Assembly (NCBI GenBank): GCA_018242205.1
Contig: JAFECJ010000003.1
Span: 124,001 to 188,000, forward strand
Length of the DNA stretch: 64,000 bases
Source of the DNA: Pseudomonadota bacterium
GTDB lineage: Bacteria > Pseudomonadota > Alphaproteobacteria > Rhizobiales > Xanthobacteraceae
Reading direction: 5' to 3'
Shown: one piece after another, positions 18,582 to 28,949 of the stretch
Layout: every line of letters begins with the position of its first letter
Numbering within the stretch: the first letter of the stretch is position 1
The notes under the pieces: model-generated
The model's database searches: none
Seen by the model: only the letters and a program-made list of their open reading frames with translations
What the model was told of the DNA's origin: nothing
Position numbers and translations under genes: made by a program

Positions 18582-19721
18582 ATGCCATGGAGCAATCAAG
18601 GCGGTGGGGGTGGCGGCGGCGGCCCGTGGGGTTCGGGCGGCGGCAAAAGCCCCTGGGGCTCCAGCCCGCAACAGCCTGGCAGCAAGCCGCCTGATCTCGA
18701 AGAGATGCTGCGGCGCGGCCAGGATCGCCTGCGCGGCGTGCTCCCGGGAAACATGGGCGGCAAGGGCGTTGCGCTTCTGGCGCTGGCCGCGGTCGCGCTT
18801 TGGGGCTTCTCCGGATTCTTCCGCGTGGAGCCGGATGAGCTCGGCGTCGTGCTGCGGTTCGGCAAGGAAGTGCGCGAGGTGCAGCCCGGCTTGAACTATC
18901 ACCTGCCTTATCCGATCGAGACGGCGCTGACGCCGAAAGCGCTGCGCGTCAACAAGATCGACATCGGCATGCGCACCAGCGATGACGTGCGCCGCGGCTC
19001 GACCGTGCGCGACGTCCCCGAAGAGAGCCTGATGCTGACGGGCGACGAGAATATCGTCGATGTCGATTTCTCGGTGCTGTGGAAGGTGAAGCCGACCGGC
19101 GTCGGCGATTACCTGTTCAATATCCAGAATCCCGAAGGCACGGTGAAGGCGGTGGCCGAAAGCGCCATGCGCGAGGTAGTCGGCCGCTCCGACATTCAGC
19201 CGATCCTGACCGGCGCGCGACAGACGATCGAGAATGCCGTACACGAACTGATGCAGAAGACGCTCGACAATTACGGCGCCGGCATCCTGATCCAGCAGGT
19301 GCAGTTGCAGAAGGTCGATCCGCCGACGCAGGTGATCGATTCGTTCCGCGACGTGCAGGCCGCGCGCGCCGACCTCGAGCGCGCCGTCAATGAAGCGCAG
19401 ACTTACGCCAACCGAGTCGTGCCGGAAGCGCGCGGCAAGGTGGCGCAGATCACGCAGGCCGCCGAGGCCTACAAATCGCAGACCGTGGCGGAAGCTACCG
19501 GTCAGTCTTCGCGCTTTAACCAAATCTACGAGCAATACAAAAAGGCGCCCGCCGTGACGCGCGAGCGCATGTATCTCGAAACGATGGAACGCGTGCTCGG
19601 CGGCGCCGACAAGGTGATCCTCGATTCCGGCGCCAACGGTTCGCCCGGCGTGGTGCCTTATCTGCCGCTCAACGAATTGGCGCGGCCGGCGCCGGCGCGC
19701 AGCCCGGGAGCCAAGCCATGA
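18582..19721 (+). CDS. hflK: FtsH protease modulator HflK
   Basis: A 379-residue band-7/SPFH membrane protein. The Gly/Pro/Ser-rich cytoplasmic N-terminus (1-60) is typical of HflK. One membrane segment lies at about 62-80, followed by the SPFH domain (EPDELGVVLRFGKEVREVQP) and a coiled C-terminal region (about 265-330). With HflC it forms a periplasmic cage complex that limits FtsH proteolysis of membrane proteins. Stop overlaps the hflC start by 4 bp. A GGGAG Shine-Dalgarno sequence precedes the ATG. Confidence 0.96.
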   Translation: MPWSNQGGGGGGGGPWGSGGGKSPWGSSPQQPGSKPPDLEEMLRRGQDRLRGVLPGNMGGKGVALLALAAVALWGFSGFFRVEPDELGVVLRFGKEVREVQPGLNYHLPYPIETALTPKALRVNKIDIGMRTSDDVRRGSTVRDVPEESLMLTGDENIVDVDFSVLWKVKPTGVGDYLFNIQNPEGTVKAVAESAMREVVGRSDIQPILTGARQTIENAVHELMQKTLDNYGAGILIQQVQLQKVDPPTQVIDSFRDVQAARADLERAVNEAQTYANRVVPEARGKVAQITQAAEAYKSQTVAEATGQSSRFNQIYEQYKKAPAVTRERMYLETMERVLGGADKVILDSGANGSPGVVPYLPLNELARPAPARSPGAKP

Positions 19722-20638
19722 GACTAAATTTCATCGGCGGCGTCTTCGCCGTCATCGTGGCGGCTGCACTCATCGTCGGATATTCGTCACTGTTCACGGT
19801 CTATCAGACGCAGCAGGCGCTGGTCGTGCGCCTCGGCGAACCGAAGCGCGTCGTCAGCGATCCCGGCCTGCATGTGAAGCTGCCGTTCGTCGACAGCGTC
19901 ATCTTCGTCGACAAGCGCATCCTCGATCTGGAGGCGCCCGCGCAGGAAGTCATCGCCTCCGACCAGAAGCGTCTGGTGGTCGATGCCTTTGCCCGATACC
20001 GGATCAAGAACCCGCTGCAGTTTTATCAGACCTTGGGTTCGATCCAGGGCGCCAACTCGCAGCTCGCGATCCTGCTCAACTCGGCGCTGCGCCGCGTGCT
20101 CGGTGAAGCGACCTTCACTCATGTGGTGCGCGACCAGCGCGCCGACCTGATGGACCGCATTCTGCAACTCGTCGACAAAGAAGCAGCCAGCTACGGCATC
20201 GAGGTCGTTGATGTACGTATCCGCCGCGCCGATCTGCCGGAGCAGAACAGCCAGGCGGTTTATCAGCGCATGCAGACCGAACGTCAGCGTGAAGCCGCGG
20301 AATTCCGCGCGCAGGGCGCCCAGCGCGCTCAGGAGATTCGCTCGCGCGCCGATCGCGAGGCAACCGTCCTGGTGGCCGAAGCCAATTCCCGCGCCGAGCA
20401 GATCCGCGGCGAGGGCGATGCCACCCGCAACCAGATATTCGCCGAGGCCTTCAACAAGGATCCCGACTTCTTCGCTTTCTACCGCTCGATGCAGGCCTAC
20501 GAGGCCAGCCTGAAGGCGGGCGACACCCGGCTGCTCTTGAAACCGGATAACAATTTCTTCCGGTTCTTCAATCAGCCTTCGGGCACGGCGCCTGCACCGG
20601 TCCCGGCAGTCCCCAAACCTGCCGCGCCGGCGCAATAA
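19718..20638 (+). CDS. hflC: FtsH protease modulator HflC
   Basis: A 306-residue SPFH protein, partner of HflK. An N-terminal membrane helix (about 5-25) leads into VYQTQQALVVRLGEPKRVV and FVDSVIFVDKRILDL, conserved in HflC. A long coiled coil (about 185-245, RQREAAEFRAQGAQRAQEI) precedes a Pro/Ala-rich tail. It is translationally coupled to hflK and followed 16 bp later by a DUF2065 gene. Confidence 0.96.
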   Translation: MRLNFIGGVFAVIVAAALIVGYSSLFTVYQTQQALVVRLGEPKRVVSDPGLHVKLPFVDSVIFVDKRILDLEAPAQEVIASDQKRLVVDAFARYRIKNPLQFYQTLGSIQGANSQLAILLNSALRRVLGEATFTHVVRDQRADLMDRILQLVDKEAASYGIEVVDVRIRRADLPEQNSQAVYQRMQTERQREAAEFRAQGAQRAQEIRSRADREATVLVAEANSRAEQIRGEGDATRNQIFAEAFNKDPDFFAFYRSMQAYEASLKAGDTRLLLKPDNNFFRFFNQPSGTAPAPVPAVPKPAAPAQ

Positions 20639-20654
20639 CGGCGCGCAGGGGGGC

Positions 20655-20840
20655 ATGTCGGACTTTCTGGCTGCTTTGGGTCTGGTCTTCGTGATCGAGG
20701 GCCTGATCTTTGCGGCGTTTCCGGTTCACGGCAAGAAAGCCATGCAGAGCGTGATGGAAACGCCGGAAGGCACGCTGCGCGTTATCGGAATAGTTTCCGC
20801 AGTGATCGGCGTGCTGATCGTCTGGCTGGTCCGGGCTTAG
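20655..20840 (+). CDS. DUF2065 family small membrane protein
   Basis: A 61-residue protein with two predicted membrane helices (about 4-22 and 40-60). FVIEGLIFAAFPVHGKKAM fits the DUF2065 family, which is repeatedly found next to hflC. Function is unknown; the position suggests a link to HflKC/FtsH or membrane-protein quality control. Confidence 0.85.
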   Translation: MSDFLAALGLVFVIEGLIFAAFPVHGKKAMQSVMETPEGTLRVIGIVSAVIGVLIVWLVRA

Positions 20841-20986
20841 GGCGGCGCCGGCACCGCCTGCAGCCCTGGGCTGATTGGCATTTTCGGCCGCCCGGAGTGC
20901 GCGGGCGGATCGTCGGCGGCCGCCCTTGAATCGCCGCTAATTCGGGGTCACTTTGTAGGCACCCCCTCCCAGGAGAATCGACGCCA

Positions 20987-22471
20987 ATGGGCGCCCCTTC
21001 GTTTCGTTTCAAGACGACTTTCGCCCTCGTGCTGGCGGCGAGCCTCGCCGCCCCCTGGTTCGCTCAGCCAGCGCTGGCGCGCGGACCGGAAGGCATTGCC
21101 GACGTCGCCGAGCAGGTGATCGACGCCGTGGTCAACATCTCGACCAAGCAGACGGTGGATCTCAGCACGGACAAGATGCCGCAACTGCCGCCGGGCTCGC
21201 CGTTCGAGGAATTCTTCGAGGAATTCTTCAAGAACCGGCGCGGTCAGGGCGGCACGCCCGGACCGAATGGCAATCAGCAGTCGCGCCGGGTGAACTCGCT
21301 CGGCTCCGGCTTCATCATCGACCCGGCCGGCTATGTCGTCACCAACAATCACGTCATCGCCGACGCCGACGAGGTCAATGTCATCCTCAACGACGGCACC
21401 ACGCTCAAGGCTCAGTTGGTGGGCACCGACAAGAAGACCGACCTCGCGCTTCTCAAGGTCGATTCGCCCAAGCCGCTCAAGGCGGTGAAGTTCGGCGATT
21501 CCGATAAGCTCCGCCTCGGCGAATGGGTGATCGCGATCGGCAACCCGTTCTCGCTGGGTGGTACCGTGACCGCCGGCATCGTGTCGGCGCGGAACCGGGA
21601 CATCCAGTCGGGTCCCTACGACAACTACATCCAGACCGACGCCGCCATCAACCGCGGCAACTCGGGTGGCCCGCTGTTCAACCTCAATGGCGAGGTCATC
21701 GGCGTCAACACGGCGATCATTTCGCCGTCGGGAGGCTCGATCGGTATCGGCTTCGCCGTGCCGTCGAAGACGGTCGTCAGCGTCATCGATCAACTGCGCG
21801 AATTCAAGGAAGTACGTCGCGGCTGGCTCGGCGTTCGCATCCAGCAGGTGACCGACGAGATTGCCGACAGCCTCAATATCAAGCCGGCGCGCGGCGCGCT
21901 GATCGCCGGCGTCGATGACAAGGGCCCGGCGAAGCCGGCCGGCATCGAGCCGGGCGACGTCGTCGTCAAGTTCGATGGCAAGGACATCAAGGAGATGCGT
22001 GACCTGCCGAAGATTGTGGCTGAAACCACGGTCGGCAAGGATGTCAGCGTCGTCATCATCCGCAAAGGCAAGGAAGAGACCAAGACGGTGAAACTCGGCC
22101 GTCTTGACGACGGCGAGAAGCAGGCATCGCTGACGCCGAAGAAGGACCAACCGGCGGACGACAAGACGTCGGTCAAAAAGGCGCTCGGCCTCGATCTCGC
22201 GAACCTCAACGATGCGGCGCGCAAGAAGTACAAGATTCAGGACAAGGTAAAGGGCGTGCTCATCACCGGCGTCGAACCGAACTCGCCGGCGGCGGAAAAG
22301 CGTTTGCAGCCGGGCATGGTGATCGCGGAGGTGCAGCAGCAGGTGGTGACCGATGCTGCCGATCTGCAGAAGCGCATCGACCAGTTGAAGAAGGACGGCA
22401 AGAAGGCCGTCGTTCTGCTGGTGGTGTCGCCGGACGGCGATCCGAGCTTTGTCGCCATCGGCCTGCAGTAG
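20987..22471 (+). CDS. degP: Do/DegP-family periplasmic serine endoprotease
   Basis: A 494-residue HtrA protease. A signal peptide (about 1-31, ending QPALA) is followed by a trypsin-like domain with catalytic His122 (NNHVIADA), Asp152 (KTDLALLKV) and Ser226 (RGNSGGPLF). Two PDZ domains occupy about 275-370 and 395-490. It degrades or refolds damaged envelope proteins. Placement after hflKC and DUF2065 groups envelope quality-control genes. The AGGAGA ribosome-binding site supports the ATG at 20987. Confidence 0.95.
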   Translation: MGAPSFRFKTTFALVLAASLAAPWFAQPALARGPEGIADVAEQVIDAVVNISTKQTVDLSTDKMPQLPPGSPFEEFFEEFFKNRRGQGGTPGPNGNQQSRRVNSLGSGFIIDPAGYVVTNNHVIADADEVNVILNDGTTLKAQLVGTDKKTDLALLKVDSPKPLKAVKFGDSDKLRLGEWVIAIGNPFSLGGTVTAGIVSARNRDIQSGPYDNYIQTDAAINRGNSGGPLFNLNGEVIGVNTAIISPSGGSIGIGFAVPSKTVVSVIDQLREFKEVRRGWLGVRIQQVTDEIADSLNIKPARGALIAGVDDKGPAKPAGIEPGDVVVKFDGKDIKEMRDLPKIVAETTVGKDVSVVIIRKGKEETKTVKLGRLDDGEKQASLTPKKDQPADDKTSVKKALGLDLANLNDAARKKYKIQDKVKGVLITGVEPNSPAAEKRLQPGMVIAEVQQQVVTDAADLQKRIDQLKKDGKKAVVLLVVSPDGDPSFVAIGLQ

Positions 22472-22495
22472 GCGGCGCCTGATCTCACGACAGAG

Positions 22496-22519
22496 GGCCG
22501 GGCGCTTGCCCGGCCTTTT
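22496..22519. terminator. intrinsic terminator after degP
   Basis: Stem GGCCGGGC / GCCCGGCC with loop GCTT (22496-22515) is followed by TTTTATTT. It sits 24 bp after the degP stop, between convergent degP and serB. Confidence 0.85.
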
Positions 22520-22540
22520 ATTTGCGTGCGGCTGTCGCGC

Positions 22541-23449
22541 TCAACCGGCGACGAACTCGTCGCGGCGGTAGCCCTGAATGTAGAGCAAGGCGGTGAGGTC
22601 GCCGTGCTCGATGCGCACAGGTGCGGCAGCGGCCACTTTCGGCTTGGCGTGATAGGCGACACCAATTCCGGCCTCGGCGATCATGTCGAGATCGTTGGCG
22701 CCGTCGCCGACCGCCATGGTCTGGTCCTTGGTCAGGCCAAACTCCTGGCGCAGTTCGAGCAGCGCGGCGCGCTTGGCGTCGCGACCGAAGATCGGCTCAG
22801 CCACCGTGCCGGCCAGCTTGTGGCCGTCGATCACCGTCAGGCTGTTGGCACGGTTCTCGTTGAAGCCAATCATGGCGGCGACGCGATCGGTAAACAACGT
22901 GAAGCCACCTGACACGAGCGCGGTGTGGGCGCCGTTGGCGCGCATCGTGCGCACCAGCGCCTGAGCGCCCGGCGTCAACCTGATTCGGTCGCGCAGCACC
23001 TCGTCGATCACGGACACCTTGAGGCCCTCGAGCAATGCGACGCGCTCGCGCAGCGCAGGCTCGAAGGCGATCTCGCCGCGCATGGCGCGCTCGGTGATCG
23101 CCGCCACATGGGCCTTCAGACCGGCGTAATCGGCGAGTTCATCGATGCACTCCTGGCCGATCATGGTGGAGTCCATGTCGGCGAGGAAAAGCTTCTTGCG
23201 GCGACCGGCCGACGGCTGCACCACGGCGTCAACGCCGGGCGCGGCGCCGCGCAAGCTCTCGGCCAGCGCGCGTTGGTCGATATCGGCGCTTGCGCTAAAG
23301 GGAATGTCGGCGGCCCGGCCGAGGTCGAGCCAGACGGGCGCGGCGGCGGGTGAGGGCAGGATCGCGCGGGCGCGGTCGAGCAGTGCGGAATCGAGCGAGC
23401 CGGCCGTGCCGGCGATGAGGGTAGCGGTAAACGATGCGGATGAGGTCAT
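22541..23449 (-). CDS. serB: phosphoserine phosphatase
   Basis: A 302-residue HAD-family SerB releasing serine from phosphoserine. The nucleophile motif is [13 protein letters not shown] (Asp91 and Asp93). [12 protein letters not shown] and [20 protein letters not shown] provide HAD motifs II to IV. The N-terminal 80 residues are an ACT-like regulatory segment as in other SerB proteins. The gene starts only 3 bp from the divergent miaA start. Confidence 0.95.
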   Translation of the reverse strand: MTSSASFTATLIAGTAGSLDSALLDRARAILPSPAAAPVWLDLGRAADIPFSASADIDQRALAESLRGAAPGVDAVVQPSAGRRKKLFLADMDSTMIGQECIDELADYAGLKAHVAAITERAMRGEIAFEPALRERVALLEGLKVSVIDEVLRDRIRLTPGAQALVRTMRANGAHTALVSGGFTLFTDRVAAMIGFNENRANSLTVIDGHKLAGTVAEPIFGRDAKRAALLELRQEFGLTKDQTMAVGDGANDLDMIAEAGIGVAYHAKPKVAAAAPVRIEHGDLTALLYIQGYRRDEFVAG

Positions 23450-23452
23450 AGG

Positions 23453-24373
23453 ATGCCGGATGTCAAACAGGCGGTGCTTATCGCCGGTCCGACCGCCAGC
23501 GGCAAGTCGGCGCTGGCGCTGGCGCTGGCCGAGCGCCTCGGTGGCAGCATCGTCAATGCCGATTCAATGCAAGTGTATGCCGGTCTGCGCGTCATCACCG
23601 CCCGGCCGACCGCCGAGGAGGAAGCACGCGCGCCCCACGTCCTGTATGGCCATGTCGATGCCGCCGAGACCTATTCGACCGGGCAGTGGCTGCGCGATGC
23701 CGCCACCGCGATCGCCGAGATCGCCGCGGCAGGGCGGGTGCCGATCGTGGTCGGCGGCACCGGCCTCTACTTCAAGGCTTTGACCGAAGGCTTTGCCGCC
23801 GTACCGCCGATCCCGGCCGAAATCCGCGACACCGTGCGGGAGCGTCTGGCGCGTGACGGAGTGGCGCCGCTTTACGCCGAACTGACGGCGCTCGACCCGG
23901 TCACAGCAGCCCGGCTGATGCCGCTCGACCGCTCCCGCATCGCGCGGGCGCTCGAAGTGACGTTGGCGACTGGGCGTTCCATCAGCGACTGGCACGGGAC
24001 GAATACCGAGCCGGTCGTTTTGCCGGAGCAGGCGCTCAGGGTCTTCGTCACGCTGGAGCGTACCGAACTGGTGTCACGCATCGAGGCGCGCTTTGCCGCA
24101 ATGCTTGCGGCAGGCGCCCTCGACGAAGTGGCGGCCTTGGCGGCGCGCAACCTCGACCCGTTGCTGCCGGCGATGAAGGCTCACGGCGTGCCGTGGCTGA
24201 TTCGCCATCTCCGCGGGGAGATCTCGCTCGACGAGGCGACGGCCGGCTCGGTCATGGACACGCGGCGCTACGCGAAGCGGCAGCACACCTGGTTTCGCGG
24301 TCAAATGAAGGGGTGGCCCCTGGTGCCTGTTGATCGGGCCTTTGACGAAATTCTTGCTGCCCTACCAGGGTAG
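23453..24373 (+). CDS. miaA: tRNA dimethylallyltransferase
   Basis: A 306-residue MiaA that adds a dimethylallyl group to A37 of tRNAs reading UNN codons. The P-loop GPTASGKS lies at 12-19, followed by [12 protein letters not shown] and the [15 protein letters not shown] motif. The C-terminal [16 protein letters not shown] is the family signature. The start is 3 bp from serB's start, so its promoter must lie within serB or the gene is nearly leaderless. Confidence 0.96.
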   Translation: MPDVKQAVLIAGPTASGKSALALALAERLGGSIVNADSMQVYAGLRVITARPTAEEEARAPHVLYGHVDAAETYSTGQWLRDAATAIAEIAAAGRVPIVVGGTGLYFKALTEGFAAVPPIPAEIRDTVRERLARDGVAPLYAELTALDPVTAARLMPLDRSRIARALEVTLATGRSISDWHGTNTEPVVLPEQALRVFVTLERTELVSRIEARFAAMLAAGALDEVAALAARNLDPLLPAMKAHGVPWLIRHLRGEISLDEATAGSVMDTRRYAKRQHTWFRGQMKGWPLVPVDRAFDEILAALPG

Positions 24374-24378
24374 CGAAC

Positions 24379-24403
24379 GATAAGACCGTTTATCATTTTT
24401 TTT
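24379..24403 (+). terminator. probable terminator after miaA
   Basis: A short AT-rich stem GATAA/TTATC (24379-24394) is followed by eight T residues (24396-24403), 6 bp after the stop. The stem is weak but the T-tract is strong. Confidence 0.55.
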
Positions 24404-24515
24404 AAACAGTCTGCGATATATAGAATCTCCTGCCCGGTTTATGCCTCTTTAATGCCGACGCTGGAAACTCGTTCAACCTGTGGAGAATGAACGCGATTTC
24501 TGGAGTCGAGTAATC

Positions 24516-26576
24516 ATGGCGGCTTTTGCCTTTCGGACTATTTCAACGCGTATTGCAGTGACGTTTGCACTTGTCGTGCCGATCGCCGTCTGGGCGCTGT
24601 CGGCCGAGACCTATCGTTCGATTGAACTTCACAGCAAAGCGCAAAAGGCCGACCGCCAGAACACCGCGGCGAACGCGCTCATCCTCGGCGTCTACGACAT
24701 TCTGATCGAGCGCGCCTACACCAGCAGTGCGCTGCAGGCCGCCAGTCCGGCAACCGATTCTGTTGTTAAGAACCTTGAGGACCAGCGCAAGGACGCCAAA
24801 ACCAAGATCGACTCGGCGTTCGCCGCGTTGCTTAAGGAGGACTTCCCGCGCAAGGCCGAACTGGTTACCGAATTCAACGAAGCGCGCCAGAAAGCCGACC
24901 TCTATCGCAAGAAGGCCGACGAAGCGATCAAGCATCCGAAGACAGAGCGTGACGCCGACACCATCAAGAACACGGTTCCGGCGCTGTCGCATTTCGTCGT
25001 CACCGCGCAGAAGCTGTGGAATCGCGTGTTGAGCAGCACCAGCGCCATGGATCCGGAACTGGCACGGCTCGCCGACATTCGTATCTATGCTTTCAATATG
25101 CGCGACATCGGCGGCAGCGAGCGCTCGACGCTGGCGCAGTCTTTGTCGGCCGGCACCGCCATTCCGCCCGCCAATCTCGAAAAGATCCACAACATCCGCG
25201 CCCGGGTGGATCTGCTGTGGCGACTGCTGCAGGCGAGCCTGATCGACGGCGAACACGCGCAGATTACCTCCGCCGTCAAGGCGGCGACCGAAAGCTATTT
25301 CGGCAAGTTCCGCTCGCTGTCCGACGAGATGCAGAAAGTCTCGGCGGCTGGCGGCAAGTATCCGATGACGACGGCCGAGTGGGTGCAGACGACCACGCCG
25401 CTTCTGGCGACGCTGCTCGACGTCATGAACGGTGCGGGCGCGGCGAGCGAAGCCTATACGGCCAATCTCAAGAGCTCGAGCCTCAACAGCGTGATCATCA
25501 GCGGTGTGCTGCTGGCGGCTTGTATTGCCATCTTTTTCGGCGCGATCGCCTTCTCGGTGATGACCGTTGCCCGACCGCTGCGGGCATTGACGAAGCCGCT
25601 CGGCGAAATCGCCGAGGGCAATTTTGCCATCGACGTGCCGCATACCGACCGCATTGACGAAATCGGTCAGATTGCCGTCGCCGTTGACGGCATGGCTGGC
25701 AAGGTCCGGGAAGCGCTGGTGCAGATCAAGATCGCGGCGCGCGAAGTGACGAACGCGTCGGTCGAGATTTCCACCAGCACCACCGATCTATCCCAGCGCA
25801 CCGAAGAACAGGCCGCGAGTCTGGAAGAGACCTCGGCGGCGATGGAGGAAATCTCCTCGATCATCAAACAGAATGCCGAAAACGCGCGTCAGGCGAGCCG
25901 ATCGGCAGCCGAGACCCGCGACGTCGCCGACAAGAGCGGCGCAGTGGTCGGCAAGGCTGTCGAGGCGATGGCGCGCATCGAGGAATCCTCGAAGAGCATT
26001 TCGGAGATCATTGTCGTCATCGACGAAATCGCGCGGCAGACGAATTTGCTGGCGCTCAACGCCGCGGTTGAAGCGGCGCGCGCCGGCGAGGCCGGGCGTG
26101 GCTTTGCCGTCGTCGCCGCCGAAGTGCGCAGCCTGGCGCAGCGCTCGTCGCAGGCCGCCAAAGACATCACGGCGCTGATTACCAAATCCGGCGGTCAGGT
26201 TCAGGAAGGCGTCGCTCTCGTCAATCAGGCGGGTGAAGCGCTGGGCCGGATCACGGCGTCGATTCAGAAGGTCAACACCCTCATCAACGACATCGCCAAT
26301 GCCAGCGCCGAACAATCGAGCGGCGTCGACGAGATCAACAAAGCGATGACGATGATGGATACGGCAACGCAGCAGAACTCGGCCTTGGTTGAGGAAAATG
26401 CGGCGACCGCCAAGGTGCTCGAGCAGCAGGCCAAGACGATGGATGGCCAGGTTGGCTACTTCCGCATCGATGCGGAAGGCGAGACGGCCGCTGACGACCA
26501 AAGTGTTGCCGAGTACCGGACGGTTACGCCCGTGACGTCGCGGCGCGCGTCTGCGGCCACCCACAAGGCGGCCTAA
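24516..26576 (+). CDS. methyl-accepting chemotaxis protein (first of three tandem)
   Basis: A 686-residue transmembrane chemoreceptor. TM1 is at about 10-30, a roughly 290-residue periplasmic ligand domain follows, TM2 is near 320-345, then a HAMP domain (VARPLRALTKPLGEIAEGNF). The signalling domain contains the invariant hairpin tip [20 protein letters not shown] and [16 protein letters not shown]. It lacks a C-terminal NWxxF-type pentapeptide. Ligand unknown. The ATG at 24516 places TM1 at the N-terminus as in its two neighbours; a GTG 12 codons upstream is less likely. Confidence 0.92.
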   Translation: MAAFAFRTISTRIAVTFALVVPIAVWALSAETYRSIELHSKAQKADRQNTAANALILGVYDILIERAYTSSALQAASPATDSVVKNLEDQRKDAKTKIDSAFAALLKEDFPRKAELVTEFNEARQKADLYRKKADEAIKHPKTERDADTIKNTVPALSHFVVTAQKLWNRVLSSTSAMDPELARLADIRIYAFNMRDIGGSERSTLAQSLSAGTAIPPANLEKIHNIRARVDLLWRLLQASLIDGEHAQITSAVKAATESYFGKFRSLSDEMQKVSAAGGKYPMTTAEWVQTTTPLLATLLDVMNGAGAASEAYTANLKSSSLNSVIISGVLLAACIAIFFGAIAFSVMTVARPLRALTKPLGEIAEGNFAIDVPHTDRIDEIGQIAVAVDGMAGKVREALVQIKIAAREVTNASVEISTSTTDLSQRTEEQAASLEETSAAMEEISSIIKQNAENARQASRSAAETRDVADKSGAVVGKAVEAMARIEESSKSISEIIVVIDEIARQTNLLALNAAVEAARAGEAGRGFAVVAAEVRSLAQRSSQAAKDITALITKSGGQVQEGVALVNQAGEALGRITASIQKVNTLINDIANASAEQSSGVDEINKAMTMMDTATQQNSALVEENAATAKVLEQQAKTMDGQVGYFRIDAEGETAADDQSVAEYRTVTPVTSRRASAATHKAA

Positions 26577-26795
26577 AGCGTCCTGCGGAGCGCCGCGGTC
26601 GTCGCGACGCCCCGCCAATCAATACGCATCGTCATCCTGTTATTGAAGGCTGCGTCGCGCACCAATCTTAAAGTAGATGAATATTCTGCCGCATCGAAAT
26701 AATCCGGAGGTACCGTACTACTATTATCATTCCGTTCAATTTTCCCATCGATGTTCAACGTCACCGGTTCATCGGGATCCTTGCGGGAAATGAAC

Positions 26796-28820
26796 ATGCT
26801 CAATCGATTGTCCGTCAACGCCCTGTTGAAATCGGTCGTCGGTCTGATGGCTGGCGTCATCATGATCGCCGTCGCGATCGGTGCCTGGCAGTCATGGCGG
26901 GAATATCGGTCGGCCAACCTGTTGTCGAAAGTCGCAGTGGTTTCGACCCATCTCTTCAAGGCATTGCCTGAGCTGCGCGTGGAGCGCGCCCAGGCGTTTC
27001 GCTACCTGGGTCTTGAGAAGGCACCGGAAGACCGGTCGTTGCTGATCGAGTCGCGAAAAGCCGAAATGCCGGCGTTGAAAGCCGGGCTGATCGCGCTTCG
27101 TGACATCGATGCGCCCGGCATCGCCCAACAGGCAGATGCGCTGGCGGCCATGATTCAGAAATGGGAAGCGCTGCAGGCCGAGACCTCGGCTGCCTTTGAT
27201 AAGCCGAAGGCGGAGCGGCCCTCTGGCCTCGCCGACACCTATTACAAAACCGGCGGCGATCTGCTCAATCTGCTGGACGGGATTTCGGCGAACTTGACGA
27301 AGCTGGTGAAGCTGCGCGATCCCTATGTCGATCAGCTGTTCAATATCAAGCAGCTCGCCTGGGCGGCCCGCAATCAGGCCGGCGACAGCAACACGCTTGT
27401 TTCGAATGCGGTGGGCGGCCTGAAAGCGTCGTCGGACGTCGTAACGAAGTACGAAGCCAGCTTGGCAGCCGCTTATTCGTCTTGGTCGGGCATTGAAGGC
27501 ATCGTCGTCGGCATGCCTCTGCCTGACAGCTTCACGCAGGCCCTGCAAAGCGCGACGAAAGAGTTTTTCTCCCCGGATTATGCCAAGCTGCGCCGTCAGC
27601 AGCTTGATGCTGCACTGGCCGGACAACCGCTGAAAGTGCCGGCCAAAGAGTGGGTCCGCTTCTCGGTCGGAAAGCTCAACCTGATCCTGGGTACGGCTAA
27701 CGCGGCCCTCGCTGCCATCGCCGAGCGTGCCGATTTGCTTCAGCAGAATGCCATTTGGACGCTGACGATACAGTTCATCATTCTCGCCATGGCCTGTGTG
27801 CTGACCGTCGGCGTCGTCGTGTTGCTGTCGCGCCGCGTCACCAGGCCGCTGAGCCTGATCCAGGACGGCATGATGAAGGTTGCCGAGGGCGACTTCAACG
27901 TCACGCTGCCGACCATGACGGCCAAGGACGAGGTCGCGCAGATCGTCAATGCGGTTGGTGTGATGATCGACCAGGTCCGTCACACTATTATCGAGATCAA
28001 GAGTTCGTCGCGTGAAGTGACCAACGCATCGGCTGAGATTTCCCTTAGCACCGCCGACTTGTCGCAGCGCACCGAAGAGCAGGCCGCGAGCCTGGAGGAG
28101 ACCTCGGCCTCGATGGAAGAGATCGCCAACACGGTGCGTCGCAACGCCGAGAACGCTCAGGAGGCCACAAAGTCGGCCCGGGCGACCCGCGAGGTGGCCG
28201 ATCGGGGTGGTGAGGTGGCAGGCCGTGCCGTGAAGGCGATGGCGCGGATCGAAGAGTCCTCGCGCAAGATCTCGGACATCATCAGCGTCATCGACGAGAT
28301 CGCCCGTCAGACCAACCTCCTGGCGCTCAACGCTGCCGTCGAGGCGGCGCGCGCCGGCGAGGCGGGTCGCGGCTTCGCCGTCGTGGCGTCCGAGGTGCGG
28401 AGCCTGGCGCAGCGCTCGTCGCAGGCGGCCAAGGATATCGCCGAGCTGATCACCAACAGTACTGGACAGGTGAAAGAAGGCGTCGAACTCGTCAACCAGG
28501 CCGGCGGCGCGCTCAACGAGATCGTCGAGTCGATCCGATCCGTTGCCGATGCGGTCGCGGAGATCGCCAGCGCCAGCTCCGAGCAGGCGACCGGCATCGA
28601 CGAGATCAAACGCACGCTCGACCAGATGGATGAACTGACGCAGCGCAACTCGGCGCTGGTTGAAGAGAATGCGGCCACCGCGCAGACGCTGGAAAGCCAG
28701 GCCCGGACGATGAACGACCAAGTAGCGTTCTTCCAGGTGGGCGAAGGTGCGCCGCCTGCCGCCACCGCTTCCGTGCTGGCGTCGAAGCCCGCACCGTTCA
28801 AGACCAAAAAGGCCGCCTAA
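26796..28820 (+). CDS. methyl-accepting chemotaxis protein (second of three tandem)
   Basis: A 674-residue paralogue of the flanking receptors. The N-terminus [16 protein letters not shown] aligns with [16 protein letters not shown] of the third receptor, and GCGGGA lies 7 bp before it, so 26796 is preferred over ATGs at 26751 and 26790. TM1 (about 8-32), periplasmic domain, TM2 (about 320-345), HAMP ([20 protein letters not shown]) and an MCP signalling domain follow in order. The ligand domain is clearly diverged from the first receptor while the signalling tip is nearly identical. Confidence 0.92.
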   Translation: MLNRLSVNALLKSVVGLMAGVIMIAVAIGAWQSWREYRSANLLSKVAVVSTHLFKALPELRVERAQAFRYLGLEKAPEDRSLLIESRKAEMPALKAGLIALRDIDAPGIAQQADALAAMIQKWEALQAETSAAFDKPKAERPSGLADTYYKTGGDLLNLLDGISANLTKLVKLRDPYVDQLFNIKQLAWAARNQAGDSNTLVSNAVGGLKASSDVVTKYEASLAAAYSSWSGIEGIVVGMPLPDSFTQALQSATKEFFSPDYAKLRRQQLDAALAGQPLKVPAKEWVRFSVGKLNLILGTANAALAAIAERADLLQQNAIWTLTIQFIILAMACVLTVGVVVLLSRRVTRPLSLIQDGMMKVAEGDFNVTLPTMTAKDEVAQIVNAVGVMIDQVRHTIIEIKSSSREVTNASAEISLSTADLSQRTEEQAASLEETSASMEEIANTVRRNAENAQEATKSARATREVADRGGEVAGRAVKAMARIEESSRKISDIISVIDEIARQTNLLALNAAVEAARAGEAGRGFAVVASEVRSLAQRSSQAAKDIAELITNSTGQVKEGVELVNQAGGALNEIVESIRSVADAVAEIASASSEQATGIDEIKRTLDQMDELTQRNSALVEENAATAQTLESQARTMNDQVAFFQVGEGAPPAATASVLASKPAPFKTKKAA

Positions 28821-28834
28821 GGGCGGCCTTCTTT
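28811..28834 (+). terminator. terminator overlapping the stop codon of the second receptor
   Basis: GGCCGCC / GGCGGCC stem with loop TAAG (28811-28828), followed by TTCTTT. The TAA stop codon forms part of the loop, so the 5' arm is coding sequence. Confidence 0.65.
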
Positions 28835-28929
28835 CAAGGAAGGAAACGAGACTTCAAGCGGGTCCAGAGAGGGGCCCGCCGGGTCTGCGCGGGCTTTGCC
28901 GGTCGCGGAATCCGTTTGGAATTGAATTT

Positions 28930-28947
28930 GGAATGGGAATGGGAATG
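28930..28947 (+). repeat. tandem GGAATG hexamer repeat at a ribosome-binding site
   Basis: Three perfect consecutive GGAATG units end 2 bp before the ATG of the third chemoreceptor, and a related GGAATTGAATTT stretch precedes them. The last units supply the purine-rich Shine-Dalgarno sequence. Confidence 0.6.
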
Positions 28948-28949
28948 AC

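Noticed and set aside
26892..28721. Long minus-strand frame opposite the second chemoreceptor
   Set aside because: Antisense shadow of an MCP gene; no recognisable domain.
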